Shown in pieces: positions 1 through 8,734 of a DNA stretch of 64,000 nt. The position numbers were made by a program, and so were the translations under genes. This stretch comes from Accumulibacter sp003538495 (GTDB taxonomy: Bacteria > Pseudomonadota > Gammaproteobacteria > Burkholderiales > Rhodocyclaceae). The stretch spans positions 13,500-77,499 of the forward strand of contig NZ_JAPUVQ010000111.1 of NCBI RefSeq assembly GCF_029255145.1, written 5' to 3'. The notes beneath the pieces are model-generated. The model did not search any database and was not told the origin of the DNA. It worked only from the letters and a program-made list of their open reading frames with translations. Positions within the stretch are counted from its first letter, which is position 1. Each line of letters opens with the position of its first letter.

Positions 1-730
1 TGCTCAAGCACCTGCTCGTCCAGCCGGATGAACCCGTCTGGAACGTGAGGCAGACCAGGGCGCCAAGCGAAAGCTGCCAGATTCGCGACGGCATCATGTA
101 AAACGCTGCTTGCGGTCGGTTGTCCGTCCAGTAGAGCGAGAGCGCCAGACTGGCGACGCATGCCGTTCCGAGACCGAAAACCAAGAGTCGACGCCCGTTA
201 TCCTGACTGGTCGGCAGCAATTTGCCAATCCGGAACAGGATCAGCAGGAGCACTGGCCAGATGAGATAAAACTGCTCCTCAACGCCCAACGACCAGGTGT
301 GCAGAAATAGATCGCGAGTCGCCAGTTCGTCGAAATAGTCGAGCGTTATGAAGGAAAAATAGAGATTGCTGGTCCATGTGGCTGCAAACGGCGCCGATGC
401 CAATTGCGCGCGAGCCTCTACCCCGGACAACAGCCAGAACGCCACGCCGGAGGTGGCGACCAGCATGCATATCATCGCCGGCAGCAGTCGTTTCAGCCGT
501 CGCGCGTAGAACGACGTAAGGACGATCCGACCGTCTTGGGCGAGTTCGCGGAATAGAAGCCCGGTAATCAAGTACCCGGAGAGCACAAAGAAGACGTCCA
601 CGCCGACAAAGCCACCTGGCGCGACCTTGAGGCCCGCGTGCGCGAGTATCACCAGCACGATGGCGACTGCCCGCAGTCCCTGCAAGTCGGGTCTGAAGTT
701 TTCACTGTGTTCAGTCAGGGTGCGTGCCAC
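1..730 (-). CDS. Acyltransferase 3 family (OafA/YrhL-type) membrane protein, 3' end cut by window edge
   Basis: The reading frame is open from a GTG at 730 to the left edge with no stop (about 243 residues seen). Near the N-terminus it reads RPDLQGLRAVAI, then GFVGVDVFFVLSGYLIT, and about 100 residues later HTWSLGVEEQFYLIWP. These are the hallmark segments of integral membrane acyltransferase-3 proteins, which O-acetylate or O-acylate cell-surface polysaccharides. Several hydrophobic segments alternate with short basic loops, as in this family. The start is uncertain: GTG at 730 has only a weak GAGA upstream, and a TTG lies 27 nt further upstream in frame. The family is clear; the substrate cannot be told from sequence. 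No sugar-biosynthesis genes are visible beside it. Confidence 0.88.
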   Translation of the reverse strand, partial: MARTLTEHSENFRPDLQGLRAVAIVLVILAHAGLKVAPGGFVGVDVFFVLSGYLITGLLFRELAQDGRIVLTSFYARRLKRLLPAMICMLVATSGVAFWLLSGVEARAQLASAPFAATWTSNLYFSFITLDYFDELATRDLFLHTWSLGVEEQFYLIWPVLLLILFRIGKLLPTSQDNGRRLLVFGLGTACVASLALSLYWTDNRPQAAFYMMPSRIWQLSLGALVCLTFQTGSSGWTSRCLS

Positions 731-1078
731 AAACGTCCATTCTCGAAGAAAATGCAATGACGACTGCCGGGATTGCCTGGTTTTCCCGAATTCTTGCCGG
801 CGCGCAACCGACGGGAAAGCACCTGCCACCAGGCCACGTATTTTACTCGGGACTGCTTGATTCGCTTCCCGAGCACCCGGCGAGCGGCCCACCTTCCACG
901 ACCGGCGGAGGGTCATGCCGTTAACACCCATGGCTTTGGCGACACTTTTCGACGTTTGCGGTGCAAGCTGGTGCCACCGGGAAAAACGGCTAAGATGAGG
1001 TGAGGCGCTGCCTGTCTGGCCGGACGAACGCCTGCGCCGCAAGGCACGTCCCTCTGCCATCAAGAGGAGCAAACCGAA
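731..1078. other. Intergenic, no gene recognised
   Basis: This divergent gap separates the acyltransferase gene from the DUF6155-like gene. Short open frames here have no recognisable protein character. A ribosome-binding sequence AGAGGAG lies at its right end. No clear promoter, repeat or RNA was seen. Confidence 0.5.
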
Positions 1079-1630
1079 ATGATGACCCGGAAGAAAACAC
1101 CCACATGGACTGACGTCAAGTTCACCCTCAAGGATTTCGATCGTGCCGACCTGCTCGGACTGGTGCAGGATATGTACGCCGCGAGCAAGGACAATCAGGT
1201 CTTCCTGAACACCCGCTTCGGGCTCGGTGGCGACGCCCTGAAGCCCTACAAAACGATCATCGATCGCTGGCTGTGGCCGGACGTGTTCAAGAACCAGAAC
1301 TATTCGGTCGCCAACGCCAGGAAGCCCATCGCCGATTACCAGAAGGAGGTTGGCGATCCCGAGGGGCTGGCCGATCTGATGATCTTCTACTGCCGCCACG
1401 CGATGGGCTTCGCCACCGAAGTCGGCGTGGACGACGAGGGCTACTTCGATAGCCTGATACGAATCTTCGAGCAGGCGCTGAAGGTGGTCATGACCCTGCC
1501 CGAAAGCCAGCGAGAGCCCTATCTCAACGAGTTGCACGAGATCCGGGTTACCGGCCGAGCGATCGGCTGGGGTGTCGGCGAAGGCTTCAACGACGCTTGG
1601 CAGCTCGCGGGCCTGAAGTTCGACACGTAG
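1079..1630 (+). CDS. Hypothetical protein, DUF6155-like
   Basis: The product has 183 residues, is soluble, and has no signal peptide or membrane segment. The start has AGAGGAG about ten bases upstream; a second ATG follows immediately and could be used instead. The pattern of a short helical N-terminus (DLLGLVQDMYAAS), followed by repeated KxYKxxI and ADLMIFYCRHA segments, recalls DUF6155 proteins, but I am not certain. Family function is unknown. It stands alone between divergent and convergent neighbours, so context gives no hint. Confidence 0.7.
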   Translation: MMTRKKTPTWTDVKFTLKDFDRADLLGLVQDMYAASKDNQVFLNTRFGLGGDALKPYKTIIDRWLWPDVFKNQNYSVANARKPIADYQKEVGDPEGLADLMIFYCRHAMGFATEVGVDDEGYFDSLIRIFEQALKVVMTLPESQREPYLNELHEIRVTGRAIGWGVGEGFNDAWQLAGLKFDT

Positions 1631-1796
1631 AGAAGCATTCCCTGGCTCGCGACGGCCGATGGCCACCGGGTCAAGACCGTATCGTCATCCGGCTACAGGG
1701 CGAGGCGTCATTCTAGGCGGCGTGGCAGTGCGGCGTCGACTGGGGCCGGTCAGACCGCCACCGCGCTGCGACCGGGAAGCGTGCCAGGAAGGTCAG

Positions 1797-2249
1797 TCAG
1801 GCGGCAAACTTCCGCTTGAGCAGGCGAATCAGCCAGCCGATTCCCGGAAGCTTGGCGTAGAGTTCTTCGGCTGCGTCCCAGTAGTCTCGATGCCAGATGA
1901 CCTGGCCGTCGACGTCGAACTTGAGATGTGAGGCCCCGCGAATGATCTGCACCGGGCCCTGCCGGTTCGAGTTTTTTTGCCGGAAACGCATCTCCCAGAC
2001 CAGCAACGCGCCGTTCTCGCTGACGATCCGATCGAAGACCACGAAGCGCGGATCGTCAAGCTGGCTGAACAGATGGCTGAAGATACGCTGTACGCGGGCG
2101 ACGCCACGTACCTCGTTGAACGGATCCTTGAAGAAGACGTCGTCGGCGTAGAACTCGCGGAACCGTCCGACGTCCGCCGGGCTGAGGCCTTCGTAGAGGT
2201 CGACCAGCGCGTCGACCCTGCCGGCATGGTTCATGGCGGTCACCATCAT
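1797..2249 (-). CDS. NTF2-like (SnoaL-type) protein, last gene of the gpx-folE2-cfa run
   Basis: The product has 150 residues with the NTF2/SnoaL alpha+beta cone pattern: an N-terminal helix with LVDLYEGL, then DVFFKDPFNEVRG and a C-terminal beta-sheet segment with WHRDYWDAAEELYAKLPGIGW. Small proteins of this fold are isomerases, hydrolases or ligand carriers. This type recurs beside DUF3833, SDR and cyclopropane-synthase genes in proteobacteria. Its start overlaps the stop of the SDR gene in an ATGA, so translation is probably coupled. An alternative start lies five codons downstream (MNHAGRV). The catalytic role is not established; a function on an oxidised or methylated fatty acid is a guess from context. 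Confidence 0.82.
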   Translation of the reverse strand: MMVTAMNHAGRVDALVDLYEGLSPADVGRFREFYADDVFFKDPFNEVRGVARVQRIFSHLFSQLDDPRFVVFDRIVSENGALLVWEMRFRQKNSNRQGPVQIIRGASHLKFDVDGQVIWHRDYWDAAEELYAKLPGIGWLIRLLKRKFAA

Positions 2250-3013
2250 CGTCCGGCGAAACGGCGGATCAGCGGGAAGTAGACGCGGTACGGAAGATGC
2301 GCGAGCACTTTGAGCACCAGGGTGAACCGCTTCGGATAGTGGATCTCGAAAGCACCGCTGGCGAAGCCGGCGATCGTCTGCTGCGCCGCCTGTTCGGGCG
2401 TCAGCAGCGCCGGCATGGCGAAGTCGTTTTTTGCGGTGAGCGGCGTGGCGACGAAGCCGGGGTTGATCACCCGCACACCGATCCCTTTCGGCTCCAGGTC
2501 GAGATAAAGCGCCTCGGCGAAATTGATCAGCGCGGCCTTGGTCGGACCGTAGATCAACGACTTGGGCAGCCCTCGATAGCCGGCGACGCTGGCGACGAAA
2601 CCAATCTGGCCGCTGCCCTGCCGCAGCAGTTGCGGTACGACGCAGGCGGCGAAGGACACCGCACCACCGAAGTTGACGGCGATCATCTGCCGCGCTCGCG
2701 CGGCGTCAAGCTGCCAGGCACGCATCGGCAGATAGTCGCCGGCGACATACAGCGCGACATCGATGCCGCCCCACGCGGCCAGCAAGCCCTCCCACGCGGC
2801 GTGCAGACTCGCTTCGTCGGCCGCATCACAGGGCAGAACCAGGGCGCGTTCGGCGTCCCCCGCCAGTTCAGCGAGGCGGGCCGCGTTGCGCGCCGAGAAA
2901 GCGACGCGGGCGCCGCGTGCCAGCAGCAGGGTACCGAGCGCCGCGCCAATCCCACTCGACGCGCCAAGCAGCCAGACGCGCTTGCCTGACCAGTCTTCAA
3001 TTCGGTCGTTCAT
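2246..3013 (-). CDS. Short-chain dehydrogenase/reductase
   Basis: This 255-residue protein has the classical SDR layout: GASSGIG nucleotide-binding motif near residue 17, an N(N)AG-like region, the catalytic Ser in FVASVAGY, and the YGPTK version of YxxxK near residue 155. It should be an NAD(P)-dependent oxidoreductase of the cytosol or inner membrane surface; the substrate is unknown. The start has GAGGTGG upstream. It lies 12 nt after the DUF3833 gene and overlaps the NTF2-like gene by four bases. Position in a lipid-modification cluster suggests a lipid or aldehyde substrate, which is inference only. Confidence 0.9.
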   Translation of the reverse strand: MNDRIEDWSGKRVWLLGASSGIGAALGTLLLARGARVAFSARNAARLAELAGDAERALVLPCDAADEASLHAAWEGLLAAWGGIDVALYVAGDYLPMRAWQLDAARARQMIAVNFGGAVSFAACVVPQLLRQGSGQIGFVASVAGYRGLPKSLIYGPTKAALINFAEALYLDLEPKGIGVRVINPGFVATPLTAKNDFAMPALLTPEQAAQQTIAGFASGAFEIHYPKRFTLVLKVLAHLPYRVYFPLIRRFAGR

Positions 3014-3025
3014 CGATTGACCACC

Positions 3026-3568
3026 TCAACGCTTGCTGAAACTCAGAGTCACTTCGCCGAGAGCGAAGCCGAACTTGCGCATCTGCGAGCGGTTGAGCAT
3101 CACCTTGTCGTCGATCAGGAACATCCAGTCGTCGAAGTCGACGTTCCACACCCGGCCATCGACCGGCAAGGCCAGCACGTAGCGCCAACGCAGGGCGTTG
3201 CCCGCGGCCTCGCCCTGGGCAACGCCGACCACGTCATCGGCGAGGCCCACGTAGCGTGCTGCATCGACCCGGGTGATGGTCCATACCCGGCGCGAGGTCG
3301 TCCCGTCCGACCACCAGAAGTGCTCGTCGAGCGTGCCGACATCGACCCCGTCGCGCTTCTGCCAACTGGCGTCGATGACCACGTGAAAACGTTTGATCAC
3401 CGCGCCCGACCGATCCTGGAACATTCCCCAGCCGTCGATCGTGCCATTGAAGTACGTCGCCAGATCGAGCACCGGCTGTTCGGCATGATAGCGCTCGACC
3501 GGTACGCTGGAACAGCCGCCCAGCCCGATTATTCCGCAAGCGAAACACGCCAGCCACAGATTTTTCAT
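3026..3568 (-). CDS. DUF3833 lipoprotein
   Basis: The product has 180 residues and begins with a lipoprotein signal; the lipobox GLGGC places the lipidated cysteine at residue 19. The mature part is beta-rich and carries FNGTIDGWGMFQDRSG and the closing DDWMFLIDDKVMLNRSQM stretch typical of DUF3833. These proteins are membrane-anchored and of unknown function, and they are regularly found with cyclopropane synthase, DUF1365 and FAD-oxidoreductase genes. I chose the ATG at 3568 over a longer upstream frame because it gives the signal peptide and overlaps the stop of the MFS gene in an ATGA. Similar folds bind lipids, so a shuttle or lipid-binding role is possible but unproven. Confidence 0.88.
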   Translation of the reverse strand: MKNLWLACFACGIIGLGGCSSVPVERYHAEQPVLDLATYFNGTIDGWGMFQDRSGAVIKRFHVVIDASWQKRDGVDVGTLDEHFWWSDGTTSRRVWTITRVDAARYVGLADDVVGVAQGEAAGNALRWRYVLALPVDGRVWNVDFDDWMFLIDDKVMLNRSQMRKFGFALGEVTLSFSKR

Positions 3569-4854
3569 GAAACCACCTCCAGAACTTTGCGCCAACGCCA
3601 GGCCAGCACTGCCGCGGTCGTCTTGAAGAGCAATGGCAGCAAACAATAGATGGCGGCGAGGCCGCCGCTGGTCCCGACAACTCCCGGCTGGTAGCCGACC
3701 AGATCGAGCAGCGGCAGCGACAGGCCGGCAGCCAGCGCCAGGTTGAGTTTGGCGACCAGATTCCACCAGCCGAAGTAGGCGCCAGCCCGTGCCGATTTGC
3801 CAACCGCCCGAGCGACGCCGCCGCGGTGCTCCGCGAGGTCGGCGACAAGTGCCGCCGGCAAGGTCAGGTCGGCACCCAGCGCCGCACCCGAAAGCAGGCA
3901 AACGACGGCGAAAGGCCAGACGTCGCCGGCACCCAGGCCCCAGGCCCAGGCGAAAGAGACGACCGCGACCAGCATCGAAGCGATCCAGCCCGGTACGCGA
4001 CCGACGCGCCGAGCGAGGATCACCCACAGCGGCAGGAATGCAACGCCGCTGACGAAGTACAGCGCCAGAAAGGCGCCACTCCAGGCTTCGGCCTGGAGAA
4101 CGTCGGCGACGTAGAACAGCACCAGCGTCGCCGGCAGGGCCGCGGCAATACCATTGACGACAAAAACCGCCAGCAGTCGGCGAAAGGCGCGATCTTCGAG
4201 GACACCGCGCAGATCGCCGAAGAGACTGCCGCTGGCCGGCGTCCGTGCCGCCGACGGCGGCGAACCCGCCAGCGTCCACGCGGCCAGCGCAAAAAGCAGC
4301 AGCGGGAAAAGCTGTGCGACCCCGGACAGCCCGCTCGCCAGATCGGGCGAGAGCAGACCGGGAAGCGTCGCCGCCAGCACCACGCCGAGCAGGCCGAAGC
4401 CCTCGCGACTGGCCGTCAGCCGCGTTCGCTCGCCGGCATCACGGCCGAGTTCGGCGCCCCACGCCTGATAAGCGACGCTGACAAGCGAGAAGCCGAAGTA
4501 GGTCAGCAGCATCGACGCCAACAGCCACCATGGCGCACCGCTGGCTGGCGGCTGCAGCAGGGCGAGCATGCCCAGCGCCAGGCACGGCAGAGCCAGCAGG
4601 ATCAGTCGCTGCCGGCTTGCTGCGCGGTCACTCCAGCCGCCAAGCAGGGGGTCGATAGCGGCATCGAGCAAGCGCGCCGCCAGCAGCAGCGCGCCCAGCA
4701 GGCTCAGGCGCATGTCGGCGGCTTCGGCGTAGAGCCGGGGCACGTGCACGTACACCGGCAGGGCGGCCATCGCCAGCGGCAGACCGAGCGCGCCGTACGC
4801 AAAGAGCTGCCGGCGCGGGATGGCGACCGCCTGCGCGATTCTGGAGGATGACAC
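3565..4854 (-). CDS. MFS carrier of the GPH/MelB-like type
   Basis: This is a 429-residue polytopic protein with about twelve hydrophobic segments. The loop motif DAAIDPLLGGWSDR near residue 64 is the glycoside-pentoside-hexuronide cation symporter (MFS_2) signature. Homologues sit in cyclopropane-synthase/DUF1365 clusters, where their cargo is unknown; a lipid or carotenoid-like molecule has been proposed in some annotations, but nothing here shows it. It begins 2 nt after the chalcone-isomerase-like gene and overlaps DUF3833 by four bases, so it is part of the same transcript. Confidence 0.87.
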   Translation of the reverse strand: MSSSRIAQAVAIPRRQLFAYGALGLPLAMAALPVYVHVPRLYAEAADMRLSLLGALLLAARLLDAAIDPLLGGWSDRAASRQRLILLALPCLALGMLALLQPPASGAPWWLLASMLLTYFGFSLVSVAYQAWGAELGRDAGERTRLTASREGFGLLGVVLAATLPGLLSPDLASGLSGVAQLFPLLLFALAAWTLAGSPPSAARTPASGSLFGDLRGVLEDRAFRRLLAVFVVNGIAAALPATLVLFYVADVLQAEAWSGAFLALYFVSGVAFLPLWVILARRVGRVPGWIASMLVAVVSFAWAWGLGAGDVWPFAVVCLLSGAALGADLTLPAALVADLAEHRGGVARAVGKSARAGAYFGWWNLVAKLNLALAAGLSLPLLDLVGYQPGVVGTSGGLAAIYCLLPLLFKTTAAVLAWRWRKVLEVVS

Positions 4855-4856
4855 GC

Positions 4857-5381
4857 TCAGAGCCCCGGTGGCTTGAGGAGAGCGGCGCGCAGAGCCGGGC
4901 TGCGGCTGCGCGGATCGAGCCAGATGGCGAAGAACAGGCGGGCAAATTCGGCGTCGCTGATTTCGCCAGTGGGCACACCACGGTAGAAGAAGGCCGCCCC
5001 TCGCCCCGGGTAATGGACGCCGACAATGGTCTCACCCTCCCTCACATCCGGGAAGACCCGCTGCAACTCAGCCTGCCAGCGCTGCAACTGCGCCTCGCCG
5101 GCGCCGAGTCGGCGCAGTTCGTCTAGCGTGGTCTGGATCAGCCGGTCGCGCGGGATATCGCGGCGATACTCCAGTTGCAGCGCGGTTGGCACATCCGCTG
5201 CCGGATTGGCAGTCGGCGGCCCGGCGACCCACAGCGTGGCGCGATAAAGCGCGAAGCCCAGCCAGGTCATTTCACCGCTGCCCCACTGCCGCCAGGCAGT
5301 GCCGGTTTCGTGCAGCGCATCGGGCAGAGCGTGGACCAGCGTGCTGCCGGCGAGCAAGAACGCGGCGAACAGCTTCCTCAT
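4857..5381 (-). CDS. Chalcone isomerase-like periplasmic protein
   Basis: The 174-residue product opens with a cleavable signal peptide (MRKLFAAFLLAGSTLVHA). It then shows the bacterial chalcone-isomerase-like pattern: GxGxMTWLGFALYRATLWV early, LQLEYRRDIPRDRLI in the middle, and FFAIWLDPRSRSP near the end. Bacterial members are not known flavonoid enzymes; the fold is a fatty-acid-binding type. It is probably periplasmic. Its start overlaps the cfa stop by four bases. Within this lipid cluster a role in binding or isomerising a modified acyl chain is plausible but inferred. Confidence 0.85.
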   Translation of the reverse strand: MRKLFAAFLLAGSTLVHALPDALHETGTAWRQWGSGEMTWLGFALYRATLWVAGPPTANPAADVPTALQLEYRRDIPRDRLIQTTLDELRRLGAGEAQLQRWQAELQRVFPDVREGETIVGVHYPGRGAAFFYRGVPTGEISDAEFARLFFAIWLDPRSRSPALRAALLKPPGL

Positions 5382-6616
5382 CGGGCGTGCGCCAGCTCGA
5401 ACTGCACGACGTCAGTCGCGCCGCTGTTGAAGCCCGCCTGACAGTACGCCAGGTAGAAGCGCCAGAGACGACGGAAGCGTTCGTCAAAACCTTGTGCTTC
5501 GATGGCCGGCCAGTGCCGCTCGAAGTTTGCCGACCATTCGGCCAGGGTCCGCGAGTAGTCGCGTCCGAAGGCAAAGGCGTCGCGCACCACCAGCCCGGCG
5601 CGGGCCGCGCGCTCGCCAAACACCGCCCGGCTCGGCAACATGCCGCCGGGGAAGACATGCTGTTGAATGAAATCGGTGCCACGCCGGTAGCGCGCGAACA
5701 GCCTGTCAGCGATGGTGATGCTCTGCACCATCGCCCGGCCGCCTGGCGCCAGCAGGCACTGCAGGGTCGCAAAGTAGGTCGGCCACCAACGTTCGCCGAC
5801 GGCTTCGAACATCTCGATCGAGACAATGTGATCGAACTGCTCACCGACCAGATCGCGGTAGTCGCGCAACTCGATCTTCACCTGCTGCGTGACGCCGGCA
5901 AGACGCATGCGCTGACGGGCATACTCGAACTGCGCCGGCGACAGCGTCAGGCCGACGACCTGCAGGCCAGCCTCGCGCGCCGCGGTTTCGGCAAAGGCGC
6001 CCCAGCCACAGCCGATTTCCAGCACGCGCTGGCCGGGGCTGGCGTCAAGCCGCTGGATGATTCGCCGGTACTTGGCGAGTTGCGCAGCGGCCATCGACCG
6101 TGGCGCGTCGCTGGAGTAGAGGGCGCTCGAGTAGCTCATCGTCGGGTCCAGCCACAGGCGGTAGAAGTCGTTGCCCAGATCGTAGTGCGCCATGATGTTT
6201 CGCCGCGAACCGGAGCGCGTGTTGGCGTTCAGCAAGTGCCGCAGGAGCGCACTCAGCAGTCCCCACCAGTGTCCATAGAGCGCTCGCGACATCGACTGCC
6301 GATTGTCGGCGAACAGGGTGAGCAGAGCCGTGAGGTCCGGACTGTGCCAGTGACCGTCGATCCACGCCTCGGCGAGACCGACGTCGCCGCGCTCGAGCAC
6401 CCAATCGAAGACCGACCAACTGCCGATCTCGAGCAGCGTGCTGCTGTTGCCGTTGTCGTGCTGACCAAAGCGCAGCCGGTCGCCGTCGGGCAGCCGGACT
6501 TCGAGGCTACCGTGTTCGATCCCTTCGAGCAGCGCGAGCACCGCCCGCGCGCTGCGCGGCGCCTGCCTGACAGCAGCGGCCGTAGGGAAGGTGAGAATGT
6601 TTTGGATGCCGATCAT
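5378..6616 (-). CDS. cfa: Cyclopropane-fatty-acyl-phospholipid synthase family methyltransferase
   Basis: The product has 412 residues, close to the usual CFA-synthase length. SAM-binding motif VLEIGCGWG lies at about residues 198-206, after NIMAHYDLGNDFY at 140-152. IEMFEAVGERWW and the C-terminal FYLAYCQAGF segment are also present. The enzyme transfers a methylene or methyl group from SAM to unsaturated acyl chains of membrane phospholipids. In related clusters the paralogue next to DUF1365 and an FAD oxidoreductase has been linked to membrane adaptation to singlet oxygen and to furan/methylated fatty acids, so the product may not be a plain cyclopropane. It overlaps both neighbours by four bases. 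Confidence 0.93.
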   Translation of the reverse strand: MIGIQNILTFPTAAAVRQAPRSARAVLALLEGIEHGSLEVRLPDGDRLRFGQHDNGNSSTLLEIGSWSVFDWVLERGDVGLAEAWIDGHWHSPDLTALLTLFADNRQSMSRALYGHWWGLLSALLRHLLNANTRSGSRRNIMAHYDLGNDFYRLWLDPTMSYSSALYSSDAPRSMAAAQLAKYRRIIQRLDASPGQRVLEIGCGWGAFAETAAREAGLQVVGLTLSPAQFEYARQRMRLAGVTQQVKIELRDYRDLVGEQFDHIVSIEMFEAVGERWWPTYFATLQCLLAPGGRAMVQSITIADRLFARYRRGTDFIQQHVFPGGMLPSRAVFGERAARAGLVVRDAFAFGRDYSRTLAEWSANFERHWPAIEAQGFDERFRRLWRFYLAYCQAGFNSGATDVVQFELAHAR

Positions 6617-7395
6617 CGGCTGGTCTCCTCAAGTGGCGGTTCTGGTTTGCGGAACAACGGGACGCGCTTGACCCACAGCCTCAGCGCCTGCCAGTGAATG
6701 CGCCAGACGACGCCAAGAGTCAGCAGCGGGAAGCGCAAGAAGGCCTTGATCAGGGGGCCGCTGGTCAGCGTTTCGGCCTGGCCGGAAATCGCGGTGTGCA
6801 ACAGGTCCCCTCCCTCGTCGCCGTGATCGATTCGCGCGAGACGCCAGGTGGCGATGCCGTCTGATCCGCAACGCCAGTGGAAGCGGAAGCGGTAGTGGCC
6901 GGCGACATCCATGAACGGCGACACATGGAAAACCTTGCGCTGCTCGAGGGTCTCGCCGTCGCGGATCGGTCGACCGTCGGTATTCGCCAGCAGGTAGTTG
7001 TGACGCTCGCCGAAGGTGTTGTTGACTTCGGCCAGAACGGCAAGCAACTGCCCGTCGCGGTCGTGGCAGAACCACAGGCTGATCGGGTTGAAGACGAAAC
7101 CGAGCAGGCGCGGAAAGCACTGCAGCCAAATCTCGCCATCGGCGCCGATCCCTTCTCGCTGCAGCAGCCCCTGGATCCAGGGCAGCGGATGCGATCCGTC
7201 GCGCGCGCCGTGGTCGGCAAAATGGAAACTGAAGAGATTCCAGCGATTGACAGCGAACAGCGCGCTGCTCGATTGTTCGACGCGCGCGAGCGGCAGCACG
7301 CAGAAGCAGACCGGGTAGACGAAGCGATTGGCCACCGGCCGCACCCGACGGTGCATGACCTGGCCGAAGAAGAGGCGAGCCGGCGCCGCGTTCAT
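6613..7395 (-). CDS. DUF1365 family protein
   Basis: This 260-residue protein starts MNAAPARLFFGQVMHRRVRP and includes FNPISLWFCHDRDGQ and the FHVSPFMDVAGHYRFRF stretch, which are diagnostic for DUF1365. The biochemical function is unknown. The family almost always sits between an FAD/NAD oxidoreductase and a CFA-type methyltransferase, exactly as here. It overlaps both genes by four bases (ATGA), which suggests equimolar coupled synthesis and perhaps a complex with them. Confidence 0.92.
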   Translation of the reverse strand: MNAAPARLFFGQVMHRRVRPVANRFVYPVCFCVLPLARVEQSSSALFAVNRWNLFSFHFADHGARDGSHPLPWIQGLLQREGIGADGEIWLQCFPRLLGFVFNPISLWFCHDRDGQLLAVLAEVNNTFGERHNYLLANTDGRPIRDGETLEQRKVFHVSPFMDVAGHYRFRFHWRCGSDGIATWRLARIDHGDEGGDLLHTAISGQAETLTSGPLIKAFLRFPLLTLGVVWRIHWQALRLWVKRVPLFRKPEPPLEETSR

Positions 7396-8732
7396 GCAGC
7401 GAGTTCCGCGGTTCGCGTTGCTGCCGGCCGTTCCCGGGCAGCCCCATCGACACCCTGCCAGGGCGCGTGGCAGCCCATCGCGTTAGCTACTTGCAGCGCC
7501 GACTTGAGGCCGTCCTCGTGGAAACCGTAGCCATTCCAGGCGCCGCAGAACCATACCCCACGCGCCCCGGAGATGGCCGGCAACTGCCGCTGCGCGGCGA
7601 TCGCCGACGCGTCGAAGATGGGGTGTTGGTATTCGAATTCGCCGATCACCCGATCGACCAGTGGCTCGCGCTGGGGGTTCAGGGAGAGCATCAGTGGGGT
7701 CTTGAACGGTAGCGGCTGCAGGCGGTTGATCAGGTACGAGACGCTGACCGGACACCGCTCGCCCTCGCCGCCGCTCGACAGATAATTCCACGCTGACCAC
7801 AGCGCCGGCGAACGCGGCAGCAGATCGGCGTCGGTATGCAGGACGGCCCGGTTGGGCGCATAGCGGATGGCGCCCAGCAATTGGCGCTCGGCCCGCGTCG
7901 CCGTGTCTCCCATGATCGCCAGCGCCTGGTCGCTGTGACAGGCGAGGACGATCTGGTCGTAGTGCTCAACCCCCTGATCGGTATGCAAGCGCAGATCGCC
8001 GGCGCGGTGACCGACTGCACGCACCGGCGTCGCCAGGCGGACATCGTCTAGGCAGGCCGCGAGCTTTCTGACATATTCCCGCCCGCCGCCGCTGACTGTT
8101 CGCCAGAGCGGACGGTCGAAGACCTGCAGCAAGCCGTGATTGCGGCAGAAGCGAACGAAACTGGCCAGCGGGTAGTCGAGCATTGCCGCTGCCGGGCACG
8201 ACCAGATCGCCGCAGCCATCGGCAGCAGGTACCAGTCGGCAAAGGGGCGCGAGTAGCCGCCGATGGCCAGGAATTCACGCAGGCTCAAACGCTCTTCGCA
8301 GTCGCCGGGATTGCTCTCCAGCCAGGCGACACTCTCGCGGTTGAAGCGCACGATATCGGACAGCATCCGCCAGAAGTCCGGCCGCAGCAGATTCCTCTTC
8401 TGCCCGAAAACAGTCGCCAGGCTGCTGCCCGACCATTCCAGCCTCGGTTCGTCGAGACTGACCGAAAAGGACATTTCGCTCCCGACGCTGGCGACGCCCA
8501 GGTGGGCAAACATCGCCGTCAGATTCGGGTAGGTCTGGGTGTTGAACACCAGGAATCCGGTATCGACCGGGTAGCGCACGCCCTCCAGCGTCACATCGAC
8601 CGTGTTGGTGTGACCGCCGAGAGTCGCAGCCGCCTCGTACAGCGTCACCCGGTGTTTCTGCGACAGCAGCCAGGCACTGGCCAAACCCGAAATCCCGGCG
8701 CCGACCACGGCGATACGTTGTCCGCCACGCAT
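7392..8732 (-). CDS. FAD-dependent amine-oxidase-like oxidoreductase
   Basis: The product has 446 residues. The N-terminal dinucleotide-binding motif VVGAGISGLASAWLL is followed by YEAAATLGGHTNT, the typical FAD-binding start of the flavin amine oxidase / desaturase-like superfamily. C-terminal GVWFCGAWNGYGFHEDGLKS is the second FAD-contact segment. I chose the ATG at 8732, which has GGGGGGA just upstream; a longer in-frame extension to 8924 lacks domain character and would overlap folE2. The protein belongs to the FAD-oxidoreductase/DUF1365/CFA trio. It probably oxidises a fatty acyl chain, but the substrate is unproven. Confidence 0.92.
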   Translation of the reverse strand: MRGGQRIAVVGAGISGLASAWLLSQKHRVTLYEAAATLGGHTNTVDVTLEGVRYPVDTGFLVFNTQTYPNLTAMFAHLGVASVGSEMSFSVSLDEPRLEWSGSSLATVFGQKRNLLRPDFWRMLSDIVRFNRESVAWLESNPGDCEERLSLREFLAIGGYSRPFADWYLLPMAAAIWSCPAAAMLDYPLASFVRFCRNHGLLQVFDRPLWRTVSGGGREYVRKLAACLDDVRLATPVRAVGHRAGDLRLHTDQGVEHYDQIVLACHSDQALAIMGDTATRAERQLLGAIRYAPNRAVLHTDADLLPRSPALWSAWNYLSSGGEGERCPVSVSYLINRLQPLPFKTPLMLSLNPQREPLVDRVIGEFEYQHPIFDASAIAAQRQLPAISGARGVWFCGAWNGYGFHEDGLKSALQVANAMGCHAPWQGVDGAARERPAATRTAELAA

Positions 8733-8734
8733 GT

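Noticed and set aside
3569..4279. Long minus-strand frame extending the DUF3833 gene upstream
   Set aside because: It is the shadow of the MFS gene; the lipoprotein signal begins at 3568.
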